In this document: piece by piece, positions 17,100-26,670 of the stretch
How positions within the stretch are numbered: position 1 is the first letter of the stretch
Layout of the letters: the number at the start of each line of letters is the position of its first letter
Assembly (NCBI RefSeq): GCF_003387475.1
Contig: NZ_QUNO01000009.1
Coordinates: forward strand, 248,001 to 312,000
Source of the DNA: Kutzneria buriramensis
Lineage (GTDB): Bacteria > Actinomycetota > Actinomycetes > Mycobacteriales > Pseudonocardiaceae
Reading direction: 5' to 3'
DNA: 64,000 bases
Made by a program: the position numbers and the translations under genes
The notes under the pieces: generated by a model
What the model was told of the DNA's origin: nothing
Databases searched by the model: none
What the model saw: the letters and a program-made list of their open reading frames with translations, nothing else

Positions 17100-18242
17100 A
17101 TGCGACTGCTGTTCACCACGCTGATCTCGCCGGGCCACCTGCGCCCGATGGTGCCGCTGGCCTGGGCGTTGCGGGCCGACGGGCACGACGTGGTCGTCAC
17201 CTGCCCGCCCAACATGGTCCAGTGGCCGCAGGCCGCCGGCCTGTCCGCGCGGCCGGTCGGCGAGGCGCTCGACCCCGTCGGGCAGGTCCGGGACCGGCGC
17301 GAGCCCGGCGCCCGGACCGGCGGCCGGGTCGACGAGGACAAGTACTTCCGCATCGGCCGCGGCGTCTCCCGCTGGGCCTCGGCGTACGTGCACGGCCTGC
17401 TGGAGTTCGCCCGCGACTGGCGGCCGGACGCCGTCGTGCACGAGCCGATGGAGCTCACCGGCCGGTTGGCGGCCGCCGCGCTGGGCGTCCCGATCATCCG
17501 ACACCGTTGGGGCATCGAGACGTTCGACGCCTACGACCGTGGCGCGGCGGAGGGTCTGGCGGACACGTGCGCACGGCTGGGCGTGACCGTCGAGGAACTG
17601 CTGCCGTACCGGATCGTGGATCCGTGCCCGCCGAGCCTACAGGATGCCGGCGTGTCACCGGGGATGCCGATGCGGTACGTGCCGGACAACGGGGCTGCCG
17701 TGGTGCCGGACTGGGTTCTGCGCCGGCCGGCACGGCCCCGGGTGTTGGTCACGCTGGGCACGATGACCGTCGCGGTCGCCGGCGCCAGCCTGCTGGACCG
17801 GGTCGTCGAGGCGCTGCGCGGACTGGACGTGGAGATCGTCGTCGCCATGCGGGAAGAGGACCGGGACCAGCTCGGCACCGGCGAGGTGCGGGTCTCGTCG
17901 CTGCCGCTGAGCCTGTACGCCGACACCTGTGATCTCGTTATCCACCACGGTGGTTCGGGTAGCACGATGTCCACTGTGGTGGCGGGCAAGTCGCATCTGG
18001 TGCTGCCGCAGCTGATCGACGGCTACGACCACGCCGACGCGCTGCACCGGATCGGCGCCGGCATCAGCATCGAGGATCCGGATGAGCAGCGGGACGTGGA
18101 GCTGCTTCGCGAGTCCGTGACGGCTCTGTTGAACGAGCCCGGATATGGGAAGACCGCTTGGGGGTTGGCCGAGGAGAACGCTGCCCGGCCGTCGCCGCGA
18201 GCGGTGGCCGGCGAATTGGTCGACGCGATAAAGAGGTACTGA
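17100..18242 (+). CDS. GT1-family glycosyltransferase
   Basis: A 380-residue GT-B enzyme. The N-terminus is LISPGHLRPMVPLAWALRA, the inner WGIETFDAYDR segment follows the conserved HRWG, and the donor motif VIHHGGSGSTMST is intact. It closely resembles the enzyme at 37462 in domain layout (both start MRxLFTxLxSPGHLRPMVPL), so the two are probably paralogues that add related deoxysugars. It is monocistronic with a strong hairpin just after the stop. Its ribosome-binding site is weak. Confidence 0.9.
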   Translation: MRLLFTTLISPGHLRPMVPLAWALRADGHDVVVTCPPNMVQWPQAAGLSARPVGEALDPVGQVRDRREPGARTGGRVDEDKYFRIGRGVSRWASAYVHGLLEFARDWRPDAVVHEPMELTGRLAAAALGVPIIRHRWGIETFDAYDRGAAEGLADTCARLGVTVEELLPYRIVDPCPPSLQDAGVSPGMPMRYVPDNGAAVVPDWVLRRPARPRVLVTLGTMTVAVAGASLLDRVVEALRGLDVEIVVAMREEDRDQLGTGEVRVSSLPLSLYADTCDLVIHHGGSGSTMSTVVAGKSHLVLPQLIDGYDHADALHRIGAGISIEDPDEQRDVELLRESVTALLNEPGYGKTAWGLAEENAARPSPRAVAGELVDAIKRY

Positions 18243-18246
18243 CGGA

Positions 18247-18275
18247 AAAGGGGCCGCCCTGGGGGCGGCCCCTTT
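18247..18275. terminator. bidirectional hairpin terminator
   Basis: A 13-bp perfect stem (AAAGGGGCCGCCC and its complement) with a TGG loop fills the 35-bp space between two convergent genes. A-tracts and T-tracts flank both arms, so it can end transcription in both directions. Confidence 0.85.
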
Positions 18276-18277
18276 CG

Positions 18278-19381
18278 CTATGCGATGGGTTTTCCGGCGA
18301 CGAAGCCCGGCAGGCTGCCCTCGTCGTTGACGGCCTTCTGCACGAAGACCAGGTTGTGGAAGAAGGACATGCCGGCGATCTGCTTCTCGAAGCCGGTGGA
18401 CGTGAAGTCGTCGGGGTCGAACTCGCTGTGGTTCAAGCCGTCCAGCAGCGACTTGAAATACCCCATGGAGGTATCCACATCGGACAGTCGCGATGCGCTG
18501 CCGCCGAAGGACTCCCAGTACGAGGTCTGCGTGTCCTCGACGACGTAGATGCCGCCGGGGGCCAGGCGAGGAAAGAGGTGCTGGAAGGAGGCGATGACGT
18601 GGTCGCAGCGGTGGCTGCCGTCATCGATGACGATGTCGGGGGCGCCGGTCTCGGCGATGAGGGCGTCCAGAAACGCCTTGTCGCTCTGGTCGCCGCGACG
18701 GGTGGTGCGGCGCTGGCCGTCGAGCGGGCTCTTGTCGACGATGTCGACGCCGAACACCAGGCCCCGGTGGAAGTAACGCTGCCACGCCTTCAGCGAGCCG
18801 CCGCCGGAGGTGGGTGAGCCGTAGCCGCCGATGCCGAGCTCCAGCACGGTCAACGGCAGGTCCCGCAGCGGCTCGAAGAACCGGGCGTAGTGGCCGGTGT
18901 AGTGGTGGAAGCCCCACTTGTCGGAGCCGAAGCGCAGGATCAGCTCGGTCAGGTCGACGGGCGCGGCGGTGCTGCCGGCCAGCAGGCGGTGCAGGAAGTG
19001 CGCGACCTGACCGAAGCGGCCGGCGGAGTCACGGCCCACCGCGGGGCTGTCGGGCCAGCGGATGCTGCGCGTGCAGTTCGTACGGGCAGCGGCCGGCCCG
19101 AAGACGCCCCGCAGCAGATCCCACAGCTCCTGCCGGACGGTGACCTCGCAGTCGGTGCGCCCGGGGGCGAAGCCGGCGGCGGTGATCGTCCAGCACTGGT
19201 CGTCCAGCTCGAACAGGACGGTGGCGGTGGTGTCGACGCCGCCGAAGTCGGCCCGCTCCAGCAGCTCCCGCAGCAGCACGGGCACGACGGCATCCGGCCC
19301 GATCTCCTTGACGGCGATCTCCGCGTCGGCCACTCCGCCGCCGGCGGCGACGATCAGCCTGCGCAGGCACTCGTTGTCCAC
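18278..19381 (-). CDS. MycE/ElmMI-like sugar O-methyltransferase
   Basis: A 367-residue two-domain SAM enzyme. The C-terminal catalytic half has VLELGIGGYGSPTSGGGSLK (SAM loop), LVFGVDIVDKS and the metal-binding DIVIDDGSHRCDH, which together are characteristic of the Mg-dependent MycE family that methylates sugar hydroxyls, including ElmMI on a tetracenomycin-bound rhamnose. The N-terminal ~140 residues are the family's auxiliary domain. The GTG start at 19381 has GAAGGGG upstream and overlaps the preceding glycosyltransferase by 28 bp, so the two are coupled. It likely methylates a sugar placed by that transferase. Confidence 0.88.
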   Translation of the reverse strand: MDNECLRRLIVAAGGGVADAEIAVKEIGPDAVVPVLLRELLERADFGGVDTTATVLFELDDQCWTITAAGFAPGRTDCEVTVRQELWDLLRGVFGPAAARTNCTRSIRWPDSPAVGRDSAGRFGQVAHFLHRLLAGSTAAPVDLTELILRFGSDKWGFHHYTGHYARFFEPLRDLPLTVLELGIGGYGSPTSGGGSLKAWQRYFHRGLVFGVDIVDKSPLDGQRRTTRRGDQSDKAFLDALIAETGAPDIVIDDGSHRCDHVIASFQHLFPRLAPGGIYVVEDTQTSYWESFGGSASRLSDVDTSMGYFKSLLDGLNHSEFDPDDFTSTGFEKQIAGMSFFHNLVFVQKAVNDEGSLPGFVAGKPIA

Positions 19382-20550
19382 GTCCGTTCCCCTTCTCGAT
19401 AGCTCGACACCCACTTCGGCACATTTTCCGCGACCTCGGCGACGGTCGGCGCGGACCGCATCTCCCGGCGCAGCCGGTCGGCCGCCTCGCGGTAGCCGGT
19501 GTTTGCCGACAGGTCCTGGACCGCGGCCTCGATCCGTTCGGGTGAGCAGTCGCGGATTGGCACTCGCAGGCCCGCGCCGGCGGCCTCGACTCGCGCGGCC
19601 GTCACGAAGCTGTCGCCGACGTACGGCACGACGAGCTGCGGCACGCCATGGGCGACACAGGTCATGGTGGTGCCGGCACCGCCGTGGTGGGCGACGAGGT
19701 CGGCGTCGGCGATCAGGTCCTCCAAGGGGTACGACGCCAGCGCGACGGCGCCCTCGGGCACGTACCCCAGCTCGGCACGCTGCTCGGCGAGGACCGCGAT
19801 GACGACCTGCATCCCCATGCCGAGCAGCACGTCCATCAGGCCCCGTACCACGTCCATGCCGCCGAGAGCCCCGGCGATGGTGCCCATCGTCAGCACCACG
19901 CGGGGCCGCCCGGGCACGAACGGGATGCGTGGTGGCACCCGGCCGCCACCGCCGTAGCTCACGTAACGAACATGTTCGCCCGGCGGGACCGACGGGTCCT
20001 GGAGCGACGGTGGGCAGGGGTCCACCACGAAGTCCGAGTCCACACCCTTGTATCTGATATTGTATGCCAAATACAGCTGTCGCAATGCCGGCACAGCCGC
20101 CTCGATCACCGCCCGGCCGACGTCCACGCCCCATCGGTGACACACCGACGGCACGTCCAGGGCGCTGGCCACCAGCGGCCCCGCCACGGCGGTCGGCTCG
20201 TGCACGACCAGATCCGGCCGCCACTGCCGACAAGCCGCGAGCAACTCACCGGCCATGGCACCGGCGTGCTGGATGAACCGGCCGCCGGTCTGCGCCATCC
20301 GGGCCCGGGCGGCGTCGCCGGTGGTGCCGGCGACCGCGGTCGCGCCGCTGCGGGGAATCGGCCCCAGGTCGAGGTCCTCCCCCAGCGGCCACGCCACCAA
20401 GCCGCTCTCCCGCACGGCGTCGGCCAGCCGCGGCGGCACCGCGACCCGGACCTCATGCCCGGCGGCCCGCAGCGCCCACGCGAACGGCACCATGCAGTAG
20501 TAGTGCGAACTGGCCGCGTTCGCGGTCACCAGCACCCGCAACGGATCCAC
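19354..20550 (-). CDS. GT1-family glycosyltransferase
   Basis: A 398-residue GT-B enzyme with N-terminus VLVTANAASSHYYCMVPFAW and an intact donor motif VAHHGGAGTTMT. The start is GTG at 20550, 4 bp after the upstream ABM gene. The 3' end overlaps the sugar O-methyltransferase gene by 28 bp. It probably adds the sugar later methylated by that enzyme. Confidence 0.9.
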   Translation of the reverse strand: MDPLRVLVTANAASSHYYCMVPFAWALRAAGHEVRVAVPPRLADAVRESGLVAWPLGEDLDLGPIPRSGATAVAGTTGDAARARMAQTGGRFIQHAGAMAGELLAACRQWRPDLVVHEPTAVAGPLVASALDVPSVCHRWGVDVGRAVIEAAVPALRQLYLAYNIRYKGVDSDFVVDPCPPSLQDPSVPPGEHVRYVSYGGGGRVPPRIPFVPGRPRVVLTMGTIAGALGGMDVVRGLMDVLLGMGMQVVIAVLAEQRAELGYVPEGAVALASYPLEDLIADADLVAHHGGAGTTMTCVAHGVPQLVVPYVGDSFVTAARVEAAGAGLRVPIRDCSPERIEAAVQDLSANTGYREAADRLRREMRSAPTVAEVAENVPKWVSSYREGERTWTTSACAG

Positions 20551-20554
20551 CGCC

Positions 20555-20854
20555 TCAGTAGGACGCGACGACTTCGTAGATGCCGTAGTGCCGGCCGTTG
20601 CCGCGATCCTGATACGGGCGCAGCGGCGAGGTCTTGCTCTGGTGCGACGGCCCCTGCTCCCACGCCTGGAACGCGGCGATGTCCTGCCACTCGCTGAGCA
20701 CCGCGAACGAATCGCCCTCCAGCACCGAGTGCAGCAGCTCGTTGCCCAACATGCCCGGCGTGGCCGACAGCTCGGTGCTGATCTGGTGGTAGGCCTGACG
20801 CACCTCGCCGCCCTCCGGCGACTTCAGAAACAGGATCACGCGCACCTTGTTCAC
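20555..20854 (-). CDS. ABM-fold monooxygenase/cyclase-like protein
   Basis: A 99-residue small protein of the antibiotic-biosynthesis-monooxygenase fold (VRVILFLKSPEGGEVRQAY at the N-terminus, LSEWQDIAAFQAWE in the middle). Family members oxidise anthrones to quinones without cofactor or help cyclise polyketides. It overlaps the next ABM gene by 4 bp (GTGA), so the two may work as a pair, as in pentangular pathways with two such proteins. Confidence 0.75.
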   Translation of the reverse strand: MNKVRVILFLKSPEGGEVRQAYHQISTELSATPGMLGNELLHSVLEGDSFAVLSEWQDIAAFQAWEQGPSHQSKTSPLRPYQDRGNGRHYGIYEVVASY

Positions 20855-21165
20855 GCCGCCACCGCCGGCAGGTGGTGCACGACGGTCATGGTCGCCATCG
20901 AGCCGCCGGACCGGTAGGGGTGCAGCTTCTGCCGGTGCGCCACGTGCCCGTCGCTGTGCTCGAACTCGCGGAAGCCGGGCTCGTCGGTCCAGTCACTGAT
21001 GATGTAGTAGACGCCGTCCTCCTCGGTGCTGCGCTGGAGCCACTGGCCGCGGTTGGCCGGGTGGTCGGTGACCGAGGTGCCGACCTCCAGCCACACCCGC
21101 TCGAAGTCCGGCCCAGCGCCCGGGTGCGTCTCGATCCGAAGCATCACGCGGAAAGTGGTGGTCAT
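20851..21165 (-). CDS. ABM-fold monooxygenase
   Basis: A 104-residue protein with the ABM fold (FRVMLRIETHPGAGPDFER, then YYIISDWTDEPGFREFEHSD), related to TcmH/ActVA-Orf6-type quinone-forming oxygenases. It lies 2 bp after the ketoreductase gene and 4 bp overlapping the second ABM gene. A quinone-forming or carbon-oxygenating step on the polycyclic intermediate is the likely role. Confidence 0.8.
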   Translation of the reverse strand: MTTTFRVMLRIETHPGAGPDFERVWLEVGTSVTDHPANRGQWLQRSTEEDGVYYIISDWTDEPGFREFEHSDGHVAHRQKLHPYRSGGSMATMTVVHHLPAVAA

Positions 21166-21167
21166 GC

Positions 21168-21911
21168 TCAGATGCCCCCGTCCACCGTGACGATCTCGCC
21201 GGTCATGTACTTGGACAGGTCGCTGGCCAGGAACAGCACGACGCCGGCGACGTCGTCGGTCTGGCCGAGGCGGCCCAGCGCCGTGAGGTTGCTGTACTTC
21301 TCGCGCATCGCGGCCAGCACCTTCGGGTCGGTCACGGCCTCGGTCTCGATCACGCCCGGCGCGACCAGGTTGACCCGGATCTGCTTGGGGCCCAGCTCCT
21401 TGGCCAGCGACCGGTTGAGCCCCTCCATGCCGGCCTTGCTGGCGATGTAGTGCGTGCGCAGCGGCAGGCCGACGCGGGCCAGCTTGGAGCCGATGTTGAT
21501 GATCGAGCCGCCGGCCGGGATCAGCGGGATCGCCCGCTGCGACACCAGGAACGGCGCGGTGAGGTTGGTGTCCAGCACCCGCCGCCACTCGGCCTCGGTC
21601 AGCTCCTGGAACGGGATGTGCGAGATGGTGCCGGCGTTGTTCACCAGCACGTCGACGGTGTCGGCGAACTCGGCGTACTCGGCGAACATCTGCTCCACGG
21701 CGGCCGAGTCCGACACGTCGGCCTGGATCAGCGTGGACTTGCCGCCGATCTCCTTGAGCTCGCGCTCCAGCTGGTCGACGGCCTCGCTGCGGGTGCGGTA
21801 GACGGCCGCGACGTTGGCGCCGGCGGTGGCCAGCGCGTGCACGATCCCGCGGCCGATGCCCCGGCTGCCGCCGGTCACCAGTACGTTCTTGCCTTCCAGT
21901 CCCAGGCTCAT
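21168..21911 (-). CDS. SDR ketoreductase (FabG-like)
   Basis: A 247-residue classical SDR: VTGGSRGIGRGI cofactor loop, NNAGT, catalytic Ser in INIGSKLARVG, and HYIASKAGMEGL with Tyr and Lys. The C-terminus ends in the GGI typical of FabG-like enzymes. AAGGAGA precedes the ATG. It heads the operon of two ABM oxygenases, a glycosyltransferase and a sugar methyltransferase. It may be the polyketide ketoreductase, as PdmG is in pradimicin, but a tailoring role is equally possible because a second SDR (32017) sits in the PKS operon. Confidence 0.85.
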   Translation of the reverse strand: MSLGLEGKNVLVTGGSRGIGRGIVHALATAGANVAAVYRTRSEAVDQLERELKEIGGKSTLIQADVSDSAAVEQMFAEYAEFADTVDVLVNNAGTISHIPFQELTEAEWRRVLDTNLTAPFLVSQRAIPLIPAGGSIINIGSKLARVGLPLRTHYIASKAGMEGLNRSLAKELGPKQIRVNLVAPGVIETEAVTDPKVLAAMREKYSNLTALGRLGQTDDVAGVVLFLASDLSKYMTGEIVTVDGGI

Positions 21912-21994
21912 CGTCTCTCCTTGCGTTGGGCTGTCCGCACCGCAGCCTGGCGAGCCCGTCTCGCAGTCCGATCGACGACACGTAGACGGGCCGG

Positions 21995-22023
21995 GCTCCA
22001 CCGGGCGACCAGCCGATTGCCAG
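21995..22023 (-). promoter_or_regulatory. SARP-type triple direct repeat
   Basis: On the minus strand three heptamers, CTGGCAA, CTGGTCG and GTGGAGC, start at 22023, 22012 and 22001, a strict 11-bp period. They lie 84 bp upstream of the SDR start and just upstream of the divergent A-PCP-C gene. This is one of the clearest copies of the cluster-wide box. Confidence 0.55.
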
Positions 22024-22045
22024 TCGTGGCACGGACCATCCAGCC

Positions 22046-25045
22046 GTGACATCGAAACTGTCCGGGCCCCGGGTGGCCTGCACCGACGGACAACGGGTGG
22101 AGGCGCTGGTGCTCGGGCACGCCGCCGCCCGGCCCGCCGCGACGGCGCTGCTGACGGCCACGGGCGAGGTCAGCTACGCCGAACTGGCCGCCACGTCGGC
22201 GACGATCGCCGGTGGCCTGGCCGCTGCGGGCGTGCGACCCGGAGGCACCGTCGCCGTTCGGTTGCCGCGCGGATTGCCGATGGTCGCGACGATGCTGGCG
22301 GTGCTGCGCTGCGGTGCGGCCTACAGCGGGATTCCGCTGGAGTGGCCGCAGGCTCGCGCCGCCGAGGTGGTTCGGTTGGCGGACGTCTCTTTGTGTGTCA
22401 CGGATTCGGCATTCGATCCCGGGTGCCGAGTGGCCACAGTGGACTCGCTGACGGGCGAGCCGCCGGCGGTAGGTGGCAGCGTCGATGATCCGTGCTGCGT
22501 GTTCATGACGTCCGGGAGCTCGGGACGTCCCAAGGCGGCCGTAGCGCCGCACAAGGCGCTGACCCGCATGGTCGGCGACCCGGCGCACGCCTTCGACCGG
22601 CAGACCGTGACGTTGCAGGCGGCACCGTCCAGTTGGGACGTTTTCGCGCTGGAACTGTGGCTCCCGCTCATGTCCGGCGGCGCTTGCCTGCTGTTCGAGG
22701 GTGCCCATCTCACCGCACAGGACATCCGCATGGCGTGCGATCGAGGCGTGAACACGCTCGCGCCGCCGGCCGCGCTGTTCAACGGCGTGGTGGAGGACGA
22801 CCTCGACTGCCTGGCGAAGATCCGGACCATCGTCTCCGGCGGCGAACGCGCGTCGGCGATCCACATGTCGTCCGCGCTGGAACGCTTTCCCGACCTGCGG
22901 CTGGTGCACGCGTACGGTCCGGTCGAGACGGCGATCGCCGCCACCGCGCATGTCGTCGAGCCCGGTCCCCGCGCCGCCGGTTCGGACGTGCCGATCGGTA
23001 GGCCGGTCGCCAACACCACCGTCTACCTGCTCGACGAGCACCTGAACCTCGTGCCCGACGGCGAGGTCGGCCAACTGGCGACCGCCGGCGACGGGCTGGC
23101 GCTGGAGTACGTCGGCAACCCGGCGGCCACCGCCGAGAAGTTCCGGGTCGTCGACGGCGAACGCGTGTACCTGACCGGCGATCTGGCCCGGGTCGTGGAC
23201 GGCGAACTCGTGTTCGTCGGCCGGGCCGACCGGCAGATCAAGATCCGGGGAAACCGGGTCGAGCCGGCCGAGGTGGAGCGGGTGATCGAGGCGCTGCCGG
23301 GCGTCACCGCCGCGGCCGTCCTGCCGTTGCCGCCGGATTCACCCACCGTGCAGTGGCTTGCCGCCTGCTACACCGCCTTCGCCGACGCGCCGGACGTCCG
23401 TGCCGCGGTGCGGGCCGCCCTGCCGGCGGCGTTCGTGCCGGACATCGTCCGCCGGATGGACGAGCTTCCGTTGACGGACAACGGCAAGGTGGACCAGAGG
23501 GCACTGGCCGAGCGGCTGCGGGACTTCTGGGACCGCACCGGCGACACCACGGTCGAGGCAGATGGCCCGCTGCGGGCGGTGATCGAGGAATCCCTTGCGC
23601 TGCTGGGCATCGCGCCCACACCGGAGCGGGACCTGTTCGACATCGGCGCCACCTCGATGACGGCGATCCGGCTCGTGAACCGGCTGGCCAAACGCCTCGG
23701 CAAGCAGCTGCCGCCGGCCGACGTGATTCGGCTGCGCACGCCCCGGGCGGTCGCGGACGCGCTGGCGACCGCCCCACCGGTGCCGACGGCGACGCATCCC
23801 ACCGCCGCGTCGACCTGGCCCGGGCCGATCAAGCCGGCGCGGCAACAACTTCAGCACTGGTTCCACGACCGGATCGCCCCCGGCTCCGCCGAGGCGCTCA
23901 CCCCGCTGCTGCTCCGCCTGCACGGGCCGCTCAACCGCGCCCGGCTCCAGGCCGCCGTGCGCGCGGTGGTCGCCCGGCACGAGGCGCTCCGCACCTACTT
24001 CCCGGTCGAGCGCGGCCGCTCGCAGTGTGACATCGCACCGCCGGAGGACCTGTCGGCACTGCTGGACGTCACGTCCACAATGGATGTCGACAAGGCCATG
24101 GCCACCGCCAGGGAATTTCTGTCCCGGCGGTTCCACCTGGATCGCGAGATCCCGGCGCGCACGCTGCTGATCCCCCTGGCCGACGACGACCACCTGCTCG
24201 CCTGCTCCTTCCACCACGTCGGCTTCGACGGCTGGTCGGTGCAGGTGTTCCTGTCCGATCTCGCGGTGGCGTACGAGAATTCGGGTGCGCTGGCGCCCCC
24301 GACCAGTTTCATCGAGACCGCCCGGCGACAGGACGCCTCCGTGTCGCCGGGTGAGCAGCAAGAGGCGATCGCGTACTGGGCGAACCGGCTCCGGGGCATC
24401 GAACCGTTGCCGCTGCCCAAGGTCGCGAAGTCCACCGCCGGCGCGACGCGGCAGCTGGAGATCCCGCTCCCCACGGAGCTCACCGACGCCGCCGAGACCG
24501 CCGCCGCAACTGTGGGCGCCACCGCGACCGCGGTGTTCATGGCCGCCTACGCCGGCGCGCTGATGGCCGAACTCGACGTGCCGGCGACAGCTCTGGCGGT
24601 GCCGGTGGCGGGACGACGTACCGCCGACGCCGACGACGTGATCGGCTGTTTCGCGGAGAGCCAGCTTTTCGGCTTCACCGCCGTAGATCGTCTGGTGAGC
24701 GCGGCCGCCGACCAGCTCGGGACGGCGCTGTCCCGGCCGACGGTGTCGCAGGAGGACCTGTTCCGGAAGCTGCGCTCGCCGCTGACGGGCTGGCTGGGCT
24801 TCAGCCAGGCGCGGTTCTCCGTGCAGGACGCGGGGTTGTCCGAGCGCGGGCTGCCCGGCATGCGGGTGGAGCGGCTGCTGCTGGACGAGGACCGCTCCAC
24901 CGTCGCCATGACGATGGAGCTGTGGCCGTGCCGCCGCACCGGGACCTTCCGCTACCGCACCGACGTGGTGTCCGACGAGCTGGCTGCCCGGTTGGTGGCC
25001 CGCTGGCACGCCGAGATCGACCGGATCCGATTGGAGTTGCGATGA
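22046..25045 (+). CDS. stand-alone NRPS, adenylation-PCP-condensation
   Basis: A 999-residue protein with the same layout as the one at 7723: adenylation domain ([12 protein letters not shown] near 152, HAYGPVET near 288, NGKVDQRAL near 479), PCP with Ser in IGATSMTA (~534), and a C-terminal condensation domain with HHVGFDG (~722). The by-eye specificity code is DVLLVGAIAK, resembling its partner at several positions but not identical, so the two may load different or related acids. It is followed by the RmlC-like epimerase with an ATGA overlap, tying it to sugar chemistry. The GTG at 22046 has a weak ribosome-binding site; a GTG nine codons later is an alternative. Confidence 0.88.
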   Translation: MTSKLSGPRVACTDGQRVEALVLGHAAARPAATALLTATGEVSYAELAATSATIAGGLAAAGVRPGGTVAVRLPRGLPMVATMLAVLRCGAAYSGIPLEWPQARAAEVVRLADVSLCVTDSAFDPGCRVATVDSLTGEPPAVGGSVDDPCCVFMTSGSSGRPKAAVAPHKALTRMVGDPAHAFDRQTVTLQAAPSSWDVFALELWLPLMSGGACLLFEGAHLTAQDIRMACDRGVNTLAPPAALFNGVVEDDLDCLAKIRTIVSGGERASAIHMSSALERFPDLRLVHAYGPVETAIAATAHVVEPGPRAAGSDVPIGRPVANTTVYLLDEHLNLVPDGEVGQLATAGDGLALEYVGNPAATAEKFRVVDGERVYLTGDLARVVDGELVFVGRADRQIKIRGNRVEPAEVERVIEALPGVTAAAVLPLPPDSPTVQWLAACYTAFADAPDVRAAVRAALPAAFVPDIVRRMDELPLTDNGKVDQRALAERLRDFWDRTGDTTVEADGPLRAVIEESLALLGIAPTPERDLFDIGATSMTAIRLVNRLAKRLGKQLPPADVIRLRTPRAVADALATAPPVPTATHPTAASTWPGPIKPARQQLQHWFHDRIAPGSAEALTPLLLRLHGPLNRARLQAAVRAVVARHEALRTYFPVERGRSQCDIAPPEDLSALLDVTSTMDVDKAMATAREFLSRRFHLDREIPARTLLIPLADDDHLLACSFHHVGFDGWSVQVFLSDLAVAYENSGALAPPTSFIETARRQDASVSPGEQQEAIAYWANRLRGIEPLPLPKVAKSTAGATRQLEIPLPTELTDAAETAAATVGATATAVFMAAYAGALMAELDVPATALAVPVAGRRTADADDVIGCFAESQLFGFTAVDRLVSAAADQLGTALSRPTVSQEDLFRKLRSPLTGWLGFSQARFSVQDAGLSERGLPGMRVERLLLDEDRSTVAMTMELWPCRRTGTFRYRTDVVSDELAARLVARWHAEIDRIRLELR

Positions 25046-25662
25046 AGGTTCGCGAGCTGGCGGTCGCCGGCGCACTCGAGTTCACCCCGACCGTGCTGCC
25101 CGACCACCGCGGCGCGTTCTTCGAGATCCTGCGCCAGGAGTGGTGGGAGGAGGCGCTCGGCCGGCGCCTGCCGGTGGCCCAGGTCAATTCCACCGTCAAT
25201 CACAAGAACGTGGTGCGGGGCGTACACTTCACCGGCCTGGTCGGGCAGGCGAAGTACGTGTGCTGCCTGGCCGGCACGATGATCGACGTCATCGTCGACA
25301 CCCGCCCCGGCTCCCCCACCTTCGGCCGGCACGACACGGTCCGGTTGGACACCGAGCACTACCGGATCGTCTACCTGCCCGAGGGCGTCGGCCACGGCAT
25401 CGCCTCTCTGGAGGACCAGACCACCGCGTTCTACCTGTGCTCGGCGACGTACGACGCGGGCAACGAGTTCGGCGTGCACCCGCTCGACCCCGACCTCGGC
25501 ATCGACTGGCGCGGGATGCTCGGCGGCGCCGAGCCGATCCTGTCGGAACGGGACAGCACGGCGCCGTCGTTCGCGTCGGTGCGGGATTCGGGACGGATGC
25601 CGCGGTACGAGGACTGCCTGGAGGTGTACCGGACCGTCGGCCGTCTCCAAGCGACGGTCTAA
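25042..25662 (+). CDS. dTDP-4-keto-6-deoxyhexose 3,5-epimerase (RmlC-like)
   Basis: A 206-residue cupin-fold epimerase. Catalytic His62 (VVRGVHFTG) and Lys71 (GQAKYV) are present, with the family GSPTFGRHDTVRLD and LPEGVGHGIASLEDQT segments. It should epimerise C3 and/or C5 of an NDP-4-keto sugar, giving L-configured products. Its start overlaps the A-PCP-C stop (ATGA), and its end overlaps the convergent MerR gene by 4 bp. Confidence 0.88.
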   Translation: MKVRELAVAGALEFTPTVLPDHRGAFFEILRQEWWEEALGRRLPVAQVNSTVNHKNVVRGVHFTGLVGQAKYVCCLAGTMIDVIVDTRPGSPTFGRHDTVRLDTEHYRIVYLPEGVGHGIASLEDQTTAFYLCSATYDAGNEFGVHPLDPDLGIDWRGMLGGAEPILSERDSTAPSFASVRDSGRMPRYEDCLEVYRTVGRLQATV

Positions 25663-26645
25663 CGCCGCAGGGCGGCGGCCATCCACTTCTGGACGGCCGC
25701 CGCCTTCTCCGGATCCGGCCTGGGTGTGCCGTTGATCGTCGCCACCAGGGTGAGGTACCTGACCGACAGCGGCAGCCCGGTCATCTTGGCCCGCACCTCC
25801 ACCATCTTGCTCGGGTCGTAGTCGACCATGCTGCGTCGCATCTTCTCGACGTCGTGCTCCCCGGTCATGGCGGCGATCATCTCGGCCCGGGCGGCGGCCG
25901 TGCGTTCGGCGATGTCCCGCGCCTGCGGGGAGTCCGCGGGCACGCCGGCCTGCTGCGCCGCCCGTGCCTCCAGGTAGAGGGTCCGCTGCCGCTCGGCCCG
26001 CGCCACCATCTCCGGCGTGGCCATCAGACGGCCCTTCTCGTTGTTGAAGGCGCGGTGGTAGTAGTCCCGCATCGCGGTCCGGAAGTCCTCGTCCCGCACC
26101 AGGTCGGCGAGCTCGATCCACGCCTCGAGCTGCTCGGTGGACGGCTCGTCGGGAAGGTGCGGCCGCTGGTTGCGCAGCCGCTCGACATAGCCGGGATCGA
26201 TGTCCAGGCCCTCGGTGACGAAATCCCAGAACTCGGTGATGAGCCGGTCCCGGTCGTCGTCGGACATCGACACGAGCTTGTGCATGAGGCTCACCTGTTC
26301 TGTTGTGGTGTGTTGACGGACGATGGTCCGGAGCACGGCCCGCCGCGCGCCGAACTGCCGCAGCTGCTGCTCGACGAGTTCGAGATGGGCGGCGGCGAGT
26401 TCGGCGAGTGTCTTCTTCGACGACAGCACGTCCCGGATGTCGTCCAGGCCGGCGCCGAGCTCGCGCAGCGTGCGCACGACCTCCAGCCGGGCGATGGCGT
26501 GGACGTCGTAGCGGCGGAAACCGCCGTCGGTGTGCTCGGTCGGCGTGACGACGCCGGCGTCCGCGTAGAACCTGATGGCGCTCACGCTGAGGCCGGTGCG
26601 GCGGGCCACGTCCCCGATGGGATAGAGCTCGTTCACACCGGCCAC
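25659..26645 (-). CDS. MerR-family regulator (TipA-like)
   Basis: A 328-residue protein. Residues ~8-75 are a MerR DNA-binding domain (YPIGDVARRTGLSVSAIRFY, GGFRRYDVHAIARL) followed by a coiled-coil, and the long C-terminal ~200 residues resemble a TipAS-type ligand-binding domain. Such proteins act as drug-responsive activators, so it may sense the product and control the operon or the exporter. It starts 25 bp after the DUF1772 gene and may be the last gene of the PKS operon. The GTG at 26645 or the GTG three codons later could be used. Confidence 0.82.
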   Translation of the reverse strand: MAGVNELYPIGDVARRTGLSVSAIRFYADAGVVTPTEHTDGGFRRYDVHAIARLEVVRTLRELGAGLDDIRDVLSSKKTLAELAAAHLELVEQQLRQFGARRAVLRTIVRQHTTTEQVSLMHKLVSMSDDDRDRLITEFWDFVTEGLDIDPGYVERLRNQRPHLPDEPSTEQLEAWIELADLVRDEDFRTAMRDYYHRAFNNEKGRLMATPEMVARAERQRTLYLEARAAQQAGVPADSPQARDIAERTAAARAEMIAAMTGEHDVEKMRRSMVDYDPSKMVEVRAKMTGLPLSVRYLTLVATINGTPRPDPEKAAAVQKWMAAALRR

Positions 26646-26670
26646 TATGCGGTCTCAAGCGGGTTGAGAG

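Noticed and set aside
23339-25075. A 578-codon minus-strand frame opposite the second A-PCP-C gene
   Set aside because: Antisense shadow; low-complexity Arg/Gly/His composition with no domain.
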